DNA of 64,000 nucleotides from JAKVBK01 sp022447275 (GTDB lineage Bacteria > Pseudomonadota > Alphaproteobacteria > Rhodobacterales > Rhodobacteraceae), in the NCBI GenBank assembly GCA_047125605.1, contig CP138932.1, positions 1,302,001 through 1,366,000 on the forward strand, given 5' to 3'. Under the pieces are notes generated by a model, which was given only the letters and a program-made list of their open reading frames with translations, was not told the DNA's origin and did no database searches. Shown one piece after another: positions 19,613 to 29,553 of the stretch (positions within the stretch are counted from its first letter, which is position 1; each line of letters starts with the position of its first letter). Position numbers and translations under genes: made by a program.

Positions 19613-20281
19613 TTATTGCGCGATTGCGGAAGAGGCGTCTGCTCCCAGCACTGCAAGAAGCTGTGCACTGCGTTGCAACATCGCCTCCGTCAGACCTTCC
19701 TCCTGCACGAGTCCCTGCAAGATTTCCACGGCCGCATCCACGTTGCCTTGCTCCAGCTCAAACAGGGCAGACTGTTCGAGGCCCAGCAGACGCAAAGGCG
19801 CGCCGGGGGCGGAAATCCTGTCGATCAAATCGGCGCGAATATCCGCTGGGATGGCGTCAGCGCCTTGCGATACAAGGCGAAACGCCGCGATATCGCGATA
19901 GATCAAGGGCAGATCAGGATCGGTGGTCAGGGGTTCAAGCGTGGCGATCGCCCCTGAAATATCGCCCGCTTCAAACTGGGCCGAGGCATCCAGCAGGGCC
20001 ACCGGCGCAAGAGCCGTTCCTTCGGTCAGCGCTTCGACCTGCGCCAGCGAGTCGTGTCGGCCCTCCGGATCGGGGATTTGCGCGGCTTGCAGGATCGCAT
20101 CGCCGAGGGCCTGTGCCGTAGCCGCATTCTGAGACTTGCGATATTCGTTATAGGCCGTGCCCCCCACCAGCGCGACAACAGACACCACGGCGATCCAGCC
20201 ATAGCGGCGCATCAGCGCATACAGCCTGTCGCGGCGGACTTCCTCGGTCACTTCTTCGATGAAGCTTTCATTATTGCTCAT
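19613..20281 (-). CDS. YfgM-like membrane-anchored TPR protein
   Basis: 222 residues from ATG 20281. A short cytoplasmic N-terminus (FIEEVTEEVRRDRLYALMRRYG), one membrane helix (about 28-48, WIAVVSVVALVGGTAYNEYR) and an Ala-rich alpha-helical tetratricopeptide-like periplasmic domain. In E. coli YfgM associates with SecYEG and the periplasmic chaperone PpiD. The assignment rests on the TPR_21-like architecture and the yfgM-bamB-der gene order. Sequence identity to E. coli YfgM appears low. Confidence 0.8.
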   Translation of the reverse strand: MSNNESFIEEVTEEVRRDRLYALMRRYGWIAVVSVVALVGGTAYNEYRKSQNAATAQALGDAILQAAQIPDPEGRHDSLAQVEALTEGTALAPVALLDASAQFEAGDISGAIATLEPLTTDPDLPLIYRDIAAFRLVSQGADAIPADIRADLIDRISAPGAPLRLLGLEQSALFELEQGNVDAAVEILQGLVQEEGLTEAMLQRSAQLLAVLGADASSAIAQ

Positions 20282-20492
20282 AGGGCACCTGCGGTTGGTG
20301 AAGGGCTGGGCCGCGCCTGTAAACCGGATTTCCGCGCCGGTGCCAACCCCTGCGATGGGCCTGCACGCGGCACCCGATGCATGCCAGTTCACAGCGACGC
20401 AGCGGAAAGCTTGTAACAGATTGGCAATAAACGAGCCCGCAAATCACGTAGAAAACCGCGCATCTTGCGAAAAACACCCAAAAAAAAGTAAT

Positions 20493-20510
20493 CTGAACTG
20501 GACAGTTCAG
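20493..20510. promoter_or_regulatory. Palindromic operator before the RND efflux genes
   Basis: CTGAACTG-GA-CAGTTCAG is a perfect 8+8 inverted repeat two bases before a good -10 hexamer (TAAAAT, 20513-20518), so a bound protein would cover the promoter. TetR/AcrR-type repressors of efflux operons bind sites of this size and symmetry. No regulator gene lies next to it. The rest of the divergent 305-base region (20282-20586) between the YfgM-like gene and the adaptor gene shows nothing else recognisable. Confidence 0.6.
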
Positions 20511-20586
20511 CGTAAAATCTCCAAGTGACGCGTGGGGCCCAGCCAACTTCCGTGGTATGGGCAGCATATATAGACAGGTACACACG

Positions 20587-21900
20587 ATGCGCATTTTTCC
20601 GATCGTCACCGCCCTGCTGGTGGTAGCGGCGCTTTACGGCCTCATTTTCGAACGGGACCGGATCATTGCATTTTCTGCCGGCCTCTCGGCGCCATCCGCG
20701 CCAGAGAGCACGGACGACACGCCCCCTGCACAGTCCCAAGAAGTTGTGGCCATTCCGGAGGAAGCGCCCGAGCGGACCGCCGTTTCCGTGCGCGCGGTGG
20801 TGTTGCAGTCCGAGGCAATCGAGGATGGCGTATTGCTGCGTGGACGCACGGAGGCGGATCGCAAAATTGATGTGCGCGCCGAAACCGGCGGCCTCGTGGT
20901 CTCAGCGCCGTTACCCAAAGGCACGGCCGTGACCCAAGGCCAGCTGCTGTGCCGCCTTGAGGAAGGCACACGCTCTGCCCAGCGGGCCGAGGCGCTGGCT
21001 CGCTTGGCACAGGCGCGCGCCTCCCTGCCCTCTGCCGAAGCTGCCCTGCCAGAAGCGGCCGCCCGCGTCGCTGAGGCCGAAGCCCGTCTGGAAGAGGCGC
21101 GCATCAATGACAACGCCGCCCGCGAACTGGTGCAGGACGGCTTTGCCACGGAAACGCGCGTTGCGGCAACAAAGGCCGCTGTCTCCTCTGCGGAGGCGGC
21201 CCTGACAGCCGCAAAATCCGGCGTGGCCGCGGCCCAAGCGGGGCTTGAAGCCGCGCAGGCAAGCATTTCATCGGCAGAAGCCGCCGTGGCCCTCGTTGAG
21301 AAAGATATCGAACGGCTCGACATCAAGGCGCCGTTTTCTGGGATGCTGGAAAGCGACACCGCCGAATTGGGCAGCCTGATGCAGCCGGGCAGCCTTTGCG
21401 GCACGGTCATCGCGCTGGATCCGATCCGCCTGGTTGGCTTTGTGCCTGAGGCAAATGTGGACAAGATCGCCGTTGGTGCGATGGCGGGCGCAGAGTTGAT
21501 CAACGGTCAGCAAGTCGTTGGGACTGTCACCTTCCTGAGCCGCTCGGCCGATGAGAACACCCGGACGTTCCGCACCGAAATCACAGTTCCCAACCCAGAT
21601 CTTGCGATCCGGGATGGCCAGACCATCGAGATCGGGATCGCCGGTGATGGCCAGCAAGCCCATCTGGTGCCCCAATCCTCGCTGACGCTGGACAACGAGG
21701 GCAATATCGGGGTGCGCACTGTGCTGGAGCAAGAGGGTGGACCAGTGGCACATTTCATGCCGGTAACCGTTTTGCGGGACACTGTGGATGGCGTGTATGT
21801 TGGCGGCCTGCCTGAAGAGGTTGCCCTGATCACCGTGGGTCAGGAATATGTGGGCGAAGGCACGCCCGTGGCACCCACTTATGGGGAGCTGTCGCAATGA
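20587..21900 (+). CDS. RND efflux periplasmic adaptor (membrane fusion protein)
   Basis: 437 residues. An N-terminal membrane anchor or signal (MRIFPIVTALLVVAALYGL), a lipoyl half (LRGRTEADRKIDVRAETGG ... GQLLCRLEEG), a long Ala/Glu-rich helical hairpin (about residues 125-235), the second lipoyl half (DIKAPFSGMLESDTAELGSL) and beta-barrel/MP domains (RLVGFVPEANVDKI). It links the inner-membrane pump to an outer-membrane channel. The stop overlaps the permease start by four bases (ATGA). The substrate is unknown and no outer-membrane factor is adjacent. Confidence 0.93.
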   Translation: MRIFPIVTALLVVAALYGLIFERDRIIAFSAGLSAPSAPESTDDTPPAQSQEVVAIPEEAPERTAVSVRAVVLQSEAIEDGVLLRGRTEADRKIDVRAETGGLVVSAPLPKGTAVTQGQLLCRLEEGTRSAQRAEALARLAQARASLPSAEAALPEAAARVAEAEARLEEARINDNAARELVQDGFATETRVAATKAAVSSAEAALTAAKSGVAAAQAGLEAAQASISSAEAAVALVEKDIERLDIKAPFSGMLESDTAELGSLMQPGSLCGTVIALDPIRLVGFVPEANVDKIAVGAMAGAELINGQQVVGTVTFLSRSADENTRTFRTEITVPNPDLAIRDGQTIEIGIAGDGQQAHLVPQSSLTLDNEGNIGVRTVLEQEGGPVAHFMPVTVLRDTVDGVYVGGLPEEVALITVGQEYVGEGTPVAPTYGELSQ

Positions 21901-24900
21901 CCGGTATCGTCGACTGGGCTGCAGATCACGCCCGCATGGTGCTGGCCTTCATCGCGATGTCACTCGTGATCGGGGGCGCAGCCTATATGGGCCTGCCGAA
22001 AGAAGGCGAGCCTGACATCGAGATCCCCGCCGCCTTCATTTCGGTGCCCTTCCAGGGCATCTCTGCCGAAGACAGCGAAACCCTTCTCGTGAAAGTCATC
22101 GAGACGGAGATGAGCGATCTCGACGGGCTGAAAAAGATGCGGGGCACAGCCGCCGAGGGTTACGCCAGCGTCGTGCTGGAGTTCGAGTTTGGCTGGGACA
22201 AGGACGCTACGCTCGCCGATATTCGCGCCGCGATGGACAAGGCAGAGGCGAAATTCCCCGCGGGCGTCGACAGCTACACCGTCGGCGAATTTAACTTCTC
22301 CGAGTTCCCGATCATCATCGTAAACCTGACCGGCAATCTGCCGGAGCGCACGCTCATGCAGGTGGCCAATCAGCTTCAGGATCGCCTCGAAGGGCTGGAG
22401 CCTGTGCTGGAAGTCACGCTGGCCGGCAACCGCGACGAGATGGTCGAAGTCACCATCGATCCGCTGCGGCTGGAAAGCTACAATGTTACGGCGGCTGAAC
22501 TGATCAACGTGGTGGTCAATAACAACCAATTGATTGCCGCAGGCCAGATTGACAGCAGCCAGGGCTCTTTCGCGGTTAAAATCCCCTCCAGCTTTGACGA
22601 TACGCGCGACATCTATGACCTGCCTGTGAAGCGCAACGGGGATCGGGTGATCACGCTGGGTGACCTTGCAGAGATCAACCTGACCTTTGAAGACCGGGAA
22701 GGCACTGCGCGTTTCAACGGCGAGCCGACCGCAGCCCTGCAGGTGTCAAAGCGCAAAGGCTATAACCTGATCGATACCGCCGCGCTGGTGCGTCAGGTGG
22801 TTGAGGAGGAAAAGCAGAACTGGCCACCAGAGCTGCGCGAAGCGATCATTGTTGGCGCCTCCAATGACCAGTCTTTCGTTGTGTCCTCCATGGTGGGCCA
22901 GCTCGAAGGCTCAGTTCTGACCGCGATTTGTCTTGTGATGATCGTTGTGCTTGCCAGCCTCGGCCTGCGCCCCGCCCTGCTGGTGGGCTTTGCCATCCCC
23001 ACATCCTTCCTGCTGTGCTTTGCGTTTTTGGCGGTGATGGGCATCTCTGTCTCAAACATCGTGATGTTTGGCCTGATCCTTGCCGTTGGCATGCTGGTCG
23101 ACGGAGCCATCGTGGTGGTGGAATACGCCGACAAGAAAATGGATGAGGGTGAAGGCCCCATGCGCGCCTATGTCGAGGCCGCAAAGCGTATGTTCTTGGC
23201 CCATTGTCTCTTCTACGGCGACGACCCTTTGCGCCTTCCTTCCAATGCTGTTCTGGCCCGGCGTGCCGGGACAGTTCATGGGCATGCTGCCGGTGACGCT
23301 GATCTTCGTTCTGTCCGCTTCGCTGGTGGTGGCATTGATCTACCTGCCCGTCATGGGCGGTGTTTCCGGCCGCCTCGTGCGGGTGTTCGAACATGGCACA
23401 GAAGCCCTCAAGGCGTTTCCCTGGCTGATCCGCGCTGCCCTCGTACCGGTAGCGATCTACGGATTGTTCAAAGGATCTTTGGGCACCCTGAACCCTGACA
23501 CGCTCTTTGGCGGCTCGCCGATGATCGGCATGGGTCTTTTCCTCGTGTCGGCCATGGTCATGTCGATGGCCTATGGGTCCATCCGTCCGCAACGCCGGGC
23601 AAAGCGTATCCGCGCCGGCCACCGCCGCACCCTGTTTGGACGGTTCATCAAGTTCATCGCCGGCAACCCAATCATGCCGATCGTTTCGGTCGCCGGCGTG
23701 ATTGCCTTTGTGATGGCGGTCTTTGCCTATTTCGGCGAAAACAACAAAGGCGTCGAATTCTTTGTGGAATCCGAGCCCGAGCAGGCAATCATCTATGTTC
23801 AGGCCCGCGGCAACCTCTCACTCGATGAGAAAGACGCCCTCGTGCGCGAAGTGGAAGATGTCATCCTGGCCACCGACGGGGTCGACAGTGCGTTTGCCTT
23901 CGCCGGCGCGGGCGGCCTCAACGCCAATACTGGCGGCGCATCTGGTCCGCGGGATACCATCGGTCAGGTTCAGATCGAACTGGTGCCATGGGACCAGCGT
24001 CCGCGGGTCACAGAAACCATCCAGATCCCGATCGGATTTGGCGATCTGACATTCTTTAACCTGCCCTTTGACGTCACCGAGGTAGACCCGCGCTATGACG
24101 GTGATGTCGTGCTGGCACGCCTTGAGGAAAACCTTTCGGTTATTCCCGGCATCCGGACCGAAGTGTTCAACCTGTCGCGCGGCCCAGCCTCAGGCAAACC
24201 TGTGCACCTGCGCCTGTCGGGGGCTGATTTCGACGCACTCAAGGATTCCGTGGCGATTGTGAACGAGAAGTTCGCCGCCACGCCCGGCCTGATCGAGCTC
24301 GAAGACACCCTGCCCCTGCCCGGCATCGACTGGGAGATCAACGTGGACGTGGAAGCCGCTGGTCGTTACGGGGCCGATGTGGCGACCGTTGGCGGCATGG
24401 TGCAGTTGGTCACCCGCGGCATCCTGCTCGATACAATGCGCGTCGACACATCCGACGAGGAAATCGACATCCGCGTGCGCTTGCCCGATGAATACCGGGT
24501 GCTGTCCACGCTGGACACGCTGAAAGTGCGTACGCCGGACGGCCTTGTGCCCCTGTCGAATTTCGTCACCCGCGAGCCCGTGCGCAAACTGGCCCAGATT
24601 GACCGGTTTGGCGGGCAGCGGATCTTCGAGGTCAAGGCAAATGTCAGCGACGGTCTGTCCAAGGTTGTCCTCGATGACGAAACCGTGGCCATCGTGCGTG
24701 CGCTGGACGCCGGAGAAACCGTTTCCGGCAGCTTCACGGACAGCACGGGCGTCAGCTATGTGGTGCAATCGGCAGATGATCCGGGCCTTGCAGCACAAGC
24801 GGTCATCGATGGCACGGCCAATCTGGTGCCGATCAATGCCAATGAGCGGATCGCCACTCTCACCGAATGGTTGGAAAACGAACGGCCCCTGCCCGTAGGC

Positions 24901-25908
24901 ATCGATTGGGAATGGACCGGCGATCAGGAAGAACAGGCTGAAAGCCAGGCCTTCCTCGGCTCTGCCTTCGGGGCCGCTTTGGGCCTTATGTTCGTGATCC
25001 TGCTGGCTCAGTTCAACAGCTTCTACAACGCCCTTCTGGTGCTTCTGGCGGTGGTGTTGTCCACCACCGGCGTGCTGATCGGGATGCTTGTGATGGATCA
25101 GACCTTCTCGATCATCATGACGGGCACCGGCATTGTGGCTTTGGCGGGGATCGTGGTGAACAACAACATTGTGTTGATCGATACCTATCAGGAATACAGC
25201 CGCTACATGCCCCGGATCGAGGCGATCATCCGCACCGCAGAAGCCCGTATCCGGCCCGTGCTTTTGACGACGATCACCACGATGGCAGGGCTTGCGCCGA
25301 TGATGTTCGGCTTGTCGCTGAACTTCTTTGACGGCGGCTATTCTGTCGACAGCCCCACCGCCCTTTGGTGGAAACAGCTGGCCACGGCCGTGGTGTTCGG
25401 ATTGGGCATTGCGACTGTGCTCACGCTGGTCTTCACGCCCTCGATGCTGGCGCTGCGGGTCTGGGCCACCACCTATGTGCTGTGGATCGCACGTGCCTTG
25501 GCGGCCCTGTCCTTTGGCCGCTCCAGCAAGGCCGCACGGGACTGGGCCCTGCAGCGGCAGGCGCGCCGCGTGCGCCAGCCCGAACTACAGTGGGACACGC
25601 TGCTGGACGCACCATCGGCCCGCGTGATGCCCGCTGGCGCTGCGGCGCTGTCCCCGGAAGCAGGCGACATCCTGTTGGCTGACACTGCGACATCGGAAGA
25701 AGCAGCGCCTGCCCAGACAGAGGAAGCATCTCAAGATGCAGCCGAAGAGGCGGCCAAGACCGCCGCTGACGATGCGGTTGAGACAACGCCCGAGGCGCCA
25801 TCAAACGTGGCTCAGATCGTGTCTGACGATGTTAGTGGCAGCGACGATGGGGATAACCCAGACCCGCAGAGCCCTATGCCCAGCAAGCCTCTGCGCGCAG
25901 CCGAATAA
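21897..25908 (+). pseudogene. RND efflux permease, interrupted by a +1 frameshift
   Basis: The first 433 codons (to TTC 23193-23195) and the remaining 903 codons (from TGG 23197) form one 1336-residue RND pump when one T in 23193-23197 is removed. The join reads EAAKRMF/WPIVSSTATTL, which is continuous family sequence. The N-part has TM4 with GMLVDGAIVVVEYADK, carrying the proton-relay Asp. The C-part has the second periplasmic loop and the later helices (GIVALAGIVVNNNIVLIDTY). The C-terminus carries an unusual 100-residue Ala/Glu/Asp-rich tail after about residue 1235. As read, translation ends at 23498 and no functional pump is made. The rest shows no decay, so a recent mutation or a read error is likely. 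Confidence 0.85.
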
Positions 25909-25932
25909 TACAGGCACGAAAGATATCTTGGG

Positions 25933-25954
25933 TCGGCCCCGTCACCGGGGCCGA
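25933..25954. terminator. GC-rich hairpin between convergent genes
   Basis: TCGGCCCC (25933-25940) pairs with GGGGCCGA (25947-25954) around a six-base loop, 24 bases after the RND permease stop and before the convergent VWA gene end. No T-tract follows on either strand, so it may be a weak or Rho-assisted terminator or simply a 3' end stabiliser. Confidence 0.4.
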
Positions 25955-26022
25955 ACAGGGCCGCGCCGAATGTCCCAGAGGGATATGAGACGCGGCTCAG
26001 CTTGCTTCTGGATCGTGCTGCT

Positions 26023-27282
26023 TCAGTCTTCCATCAAGCGCATGAGCCGCTGTTTTTCGCCCTGATCATCCGGGCGCGACAGGGCCATCCCCAGCGCTTC
26101 GAGCGAAGCCACGGAGTGACCGGCGCGGAAACTGTCCACATGGGGCAGCATGGCCCGGATACCCTGCGCTTTGGGCATGAATCCATCCCACCGCAGCAGG
26201 GGATTCAGCCAGATCAACTGGCGAGAAGAGAGGTGCAAACGCTGCATTTCAAAAGCCAGCGCATCGGCATCATCGCGATCAAGCCCATCAGTGATCAGCA
26301 GCACGACAGCCCCCTGCCCCAGCACCCGACGCGACCAGTCCCGGTTGAAATCGTGCAGACAGGCCCCAATCCGGGTCCCGCCCTCCCAATCCTGCGCCTC
26401 GGCCCCTGCCGCTGCCAATGCGGCATCCACATCGCGCGCGCCCATGTGGCGGGTGATGTTGGTCAGCCGGGTCCCAAACGTGAACGCATGCACCCGCGCC
26501 CAGCCCTGCCCCTTGGCGTTCGACACCGCGTGCAGGAAATGCAGGAAAAGCCGGGAATAGGTCGACATGGAGCCCGAGATGTCGCAAAGCGTCACCAGAT
26601 TGGGCCAGCGGATCCGGTTCTTTTTTCTGGCAAAGTCGATCACTTCGCCGCCATGACGCAGAGAATTGCGCACCGTCGCCTGCCAATCCGGGCGGTGGCC
26701 ACGGGGATTGCGCTGCATGCGCCGGGACTGGATCGGCTGCACCGGCAGCGTCAGCCGGGCAATCATGCGCTTGGCCTCTGCGATTTCTGCCGTGCTCATC
26801 TGTTCGAAATCAAGCGTGCGCAGCTTTTCTTCACCGGACATCGTGCGCGAGGCATCCACTTCGATCTCGGTGCTGTCTTCTTCCTGCTCCGGCTGCTCAG
26901 GCGCATCGCCTTCCACCCCGTCCAAAAGGGCCTCTGCCGCGCGTTTTTCGCCAGCCTGCGCCGCCCGCTCCTCCTGTACGCCGCGCACCGTGGGCGTCAG
27001 CATCGACATCATATGCTCGAGGTAGCGCGGGTCGCGCCAGTAGAGGCGAAACACATGGGCAAACACCGCCCTGTGCTCTGGGCGGGACACAAAACAGGCA
27101 TGCAGCGTCCAGTAGAAATCCGCCCGACCGCTGAAGCCGGCCGCCTGAACCGCCCGGATCGCATCGATCACCCGCCCCGGCCCTACGGGCAGCCCCGCCT
27201 TGCGCAGCGCGCGCGCAAACCACGTAATATTCTGCACGAGCTTCGGATCGTCCGGCAGATCAAGCTGAGCGTATTCCGTCAT
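26023..27282 (-). CDS. VWA domain protein, CoxE-like
   Basis: 419 residues. The helical N-terminal half (FARALRKAGLPVGPGRVIDA) is typical of CoxE/DUF58-type proteins, followed by an acidic Glu-rich stretch (about 128-145) and a C-terminal von Willebrand A domain with an intact MIDAS motif (DISGSMS, then GGTRIG and ITDGLDRDD). CoxE works with a MoxR-type ATPase (CoxD) as a metal-insertion or protein-remodelling pair, classically for CO dehydrogenase. No CO dehydrogenase genes are in the window, so the client here is unknown. It follows the MoxR gene by 69 bases. Confidence 0.88.
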   Translation of the reverse strand: MTEYAQLDLPDDPKLVQNITWFARALRKAGLPVGPGRVIDAIRAVQAAGFSGRADFYWTLHACFVSRPEHRAVFAHVFRLYWRDPRYLEHMMSMLTPTVRGVQEERAAQAGEKRAAEALLDGVEGDAPEQPEQEEDSTEIEVDASRTMSGEEKLRTLDFEQMSTAEIAEAKRMIARLTLPVQPIQSRRMQRNPRGHRPDWQATVRNSLRHGGEVIDFARKKNRIRWPNLVTLCDISGSMSTYSRLFLHFLHAVSNAKGQGWARVHAFTFGTRLTNITRHMGARDVDAALAAAGAEAQDWEGGTRIGACLHDFNRDWSRRVLGQGAVVLLITDGLDRDDADALAFEMQRLHLSSRQLIWLNPLLRWDGFMPKAQGIRAMLPHVDSFRAGHSVASLEALGMALSRPDDQGEKQRLMRLMED

Positions 27283-27351
27283 GGTCTCAGGTCTTTACGT
27301 GACATGTTTCCCCCCAAAGCTGCCCATTGCGCGTGCGGTGCACGAAAGCAG

Positions 27352-28269
27352 TTACGCAGGCTCAAGGGAGGATTTCACCTCGTCAAGGATCCGTTTGGCT
27401 TCGGTCCCCTGCAGTTTCTGGATGTCATCTTGGTATTTCAGAATGGCACCCACCGTGTCCGCGATCACCTGCGGCGAAAGCTCCATCACATCAAGTGCCA
27501 GCAGGCATTTGGCCCAGTCGATCGTTTCGGCAACGCCCGGTTTCTTGAACAGGTCCTCCGTGCGCAATTGCTGCACAAAGGCCACCACCTCGCGCGACAG
27601 CGCATCGGCCGCTTCTGGCGCGCGGGCCTGCAAAATCTCGATCTCGCGGGCAAAGCCGGGATAGTCCACCCAATGGTACAAGCAGCGTCGTTTGAGTGCG
27701 TCATGCACCTCGCGGGTTCGGTTCGATGTCAGGATCACGATGGGGGGCTCTGGCGCCTTGACGGTGCCCAGTTCGGGGATCGTCACCTGATAATCCGACA
27801 GGGCCTCCAGCAGGAAGGCTTCAAAGGGCTCATCGGTGCGGTCAAGCTCATCGATCAGCAAGACAGGCGCGCCGCCGGGCTGGCTTTGCATCGCCTCCAA
27901 AAGAGGGCGTGCAATGAGGTAATCATCTGAAAACAGTTCACTTTTCAGAGAGGATCGGTCTGTGTCGCCTGCCGCCTCGGCTGTACGGATCGCAATCATC
28001 TGCTCCGCAAAGTTCCACTCATACACCGCAGAGGATGCGTCCAGCCCCTCATAGCATTGCAACCGGATCAAGCGACGGCCCAGCGCGGCAGCGATCGCCT
28101 TGGCAATTTCGGTTTTGCCGGTACCCGGCTCCCCTTCCAGAAACAGCGGCTTGCCGAGGCGCAGCGACAGGAAGACAACGGTAGCAAGCGCGCGGTTGCA
28201 GACGTAGTTCTGCTCCGCCAGCACCGACTGCACATCATCAATGGAAGCGAACGGGGCGGGCTGGGTCAT
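27352..28269 (-). CDS. MoxR family AAA+ ATPase, CoxD-like
   Basis: 305-residue AAA+ ATPase starting at ATG 28269, with AGGAGA six bases upstream. Walker A GEPGTGKTE, Walker B LLIDELDR, sensor-1 Asn in ILTSNRTRE, Arg finger region RRCLYHW. MoxR ATPases act as chaperones together with a VWA-domain adaptor, here the next gene. Gene order MoxR-VWA agrees with the coxDE arrangement. The client is not apparent; the urease cluster nearby is on the same strand but separated by a plus-strand gene. Confidence 0.9.
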   Translation of the reverse strand: MTQPAPFASIDDVQSVLAEQNYVCNRALATVVFLSLRLGKPLFLEGEPGTGKTEIAKAIAAALGRRLIRLQCYEGLDASSAVYEWNFAEQMIAIRTAEAAGDTDRSSLKSELFSDDYLIARPLLEAMQSQPGGAPVLLIDELDRTDEPFEAFLLEALSDYQVTIPELGTVKAPEPPIVILTSNRTREVHDALKRRCLYHWVDYPGFAREIEILQARAPEAADALSREVVAFVQQLRTEDLFKKPGVAETIDWAKCLLALDVMELSPQVIADTVGAILKYQDDIQKLQGTEAKRILDEVKSSLEPA

Positions 28270-28569
28270 TGGGATCTCCTGTCGGATCGTATCGTGCGTG
28301 CGGCAGCCCAAAGGCCCGCCGTCTTACCTGGCTCTCATTTGGCATCAAAGTGAAGGCACAGGGCCAAAGGTCAAGGTTGGGTGGGCCATTCCTTTGCGGC
28401 GACATCACCGCTTCTGTCGACGCCGCGCCACGATTTTTTTGCAGAAACGGTGGATTTGCTTATTTTTGCCCCAATTTTCTGCGAACCTGGTCATAGTGAA
28501 CCGGGACTACCGGTCGTATACGCGTTGAGGCAGTCTCTGGAAAACGACCCCAGAAGAAACGGACGAGTT
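28270..28569. other. Divergent intergenic region
   Basis: 300 bases between the MoxR gene (minus) and the conserved hypothetical (plus). It is locally AT-richer around 28430-28480. It presumably carries promoters for both genes. No clear inverted repeat, RNA gene or coding sequence was recognised. Confidence 0.4.
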
Positions 28570-29544
28570 ATGGCGCAAAAGCAGGTACAGCCCGCCCCGA
28601 GCAACACCGAGGGCGACGACATAGCCCAATGGCGCAGCATGCTTGATAAGCATGGGGCCGAGCACGGCTTCCATATCCCATTGGGTGGCAGCCACGGGGT
28701 GCTTTACACCGCCGATGAGCGGACCCTTATCGTCTCATTTGAGAATGCAGAGCACATGCGCGGCTCGGAAACCGGTCTCCCACTCGGCCTTCAGGTCGCC
28801 GGTCGGGAAGGGTGGTCAAATCTCGCACTCTATTCTGAAGGCAATACATGGTTTCGTGACCCAGCAGTTTACAACCTTTTCGATACGCTCACGGACGAGC
28901 ATTTTTTCGAAGATTTTGATCGCGTTTTATTTTGTGGCGCAGGGGCCGGTGGCTATGCTGCGGCGGCATTCTCAGTTGCCTGTCCCGGAGCACATTTGCT
29001 GCTAATGCGCCCCCAGGCAACGCTTGATCCCCGCGTGACAGAATGGGACCAGAGGTATCCCGATATGCGCCGCAAGGATTGGACAAGCCGCTATGGCTTT
29101 GGCCCGGAACAGGCGGAAGCGGCGGAACATGCAACCATCGTCTATGATCCGCGGGTACGAGAGGATGCCATGCATGCCGCCATGTTCACACGGGAGGGAT
29201 TTACAAAGCTGCGCACACCCTTCCTTGGGGGACGTTTAGAACGCGATCTCGATGCAATGGGAATCCTGTTGCCGATGATCCGGCTTGCGGGCAAGGGCCA
29301 GCTCAGCCCGGAGCGCTTTGCCAAACTCTACCGTCGCCGGCGTGGTCATCTGCCGTGGCTGCGCAGGGTCCTGTTCAACCTTGAAAACCTTGAACGCCCA
29401 ATTTTGACGGGACTGTTTACACGCGCAGTGTTGCGCGAACACAGTGCGCCCCGCTTCCGCAGAGCCCTGCGTGTGATCGAAGCTCAACTGAAGGAGCAGG
29501 GCAAGGCTTTGCCCGCCGCCCTGCCTCCCAAAAACGAGGCATAA
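28570..29544 (+). CDS. Conserved roseobacter protein, alpha/beta-hydrolase-like fold
   Basis: 324 residues from ATG 28570. Homologues in Rhodobacterales are often labelled phosphoadenosine phosphosulfate reductase, but no PP-loop or catalytic ECG-Cys motif is visible. The core segment FCGAGAGGYAAAAFSVACPGA looks like a nucleophile elbow in which the Ser is replaced by Ala/Gly, followed by RPQATLDPRVTEWDQRY. A C-terminal basic region (RRRRGHLPWLRRVL) is present. A degenerate hydrolase-fold protein is the best structural guess; the function is unknown. It is convergent with ureG, nine bases apart. Confidence 0.75.
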   Translation: MAQKQVQPAPSNTEGDDIAQWRSMLDKHGAEHGFHIPLGGSHGVLYTADERTLIVSFENAEHMRGSETGLPLGLQVAGREGWSNLALYSEGNTWFRDPAVYNLFDTLTDEHFFEDFDRVLFCGAGAGGYAAAAFSVACPGAHLLLMRPQATLDPRVTEWDQRYPDMRRKDWTSRYGFGPEQAEAAEHATIVYDPRVREDAMHAAMFTREGFTKLRTPFLGGRLERDLDAMGILLPMIRLAGKGQLSPERFAKLYRRRRGHLPWLRRVLFNLENLERPILTGLFTRAVLREHSAPRFRRALRVIEAQLKEQGKALPAALPPKNEA

Positions 29545-29553
29545 AGTCAGGGA

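Noticed and set aside
23186..23202. Programmed ribosomal frameshift in the RND permease
   Set aside because: No slippery heptamer, internal Shine-Dalgarno or convincing downstream structure is seen. RND pumps are not known to use recoding.
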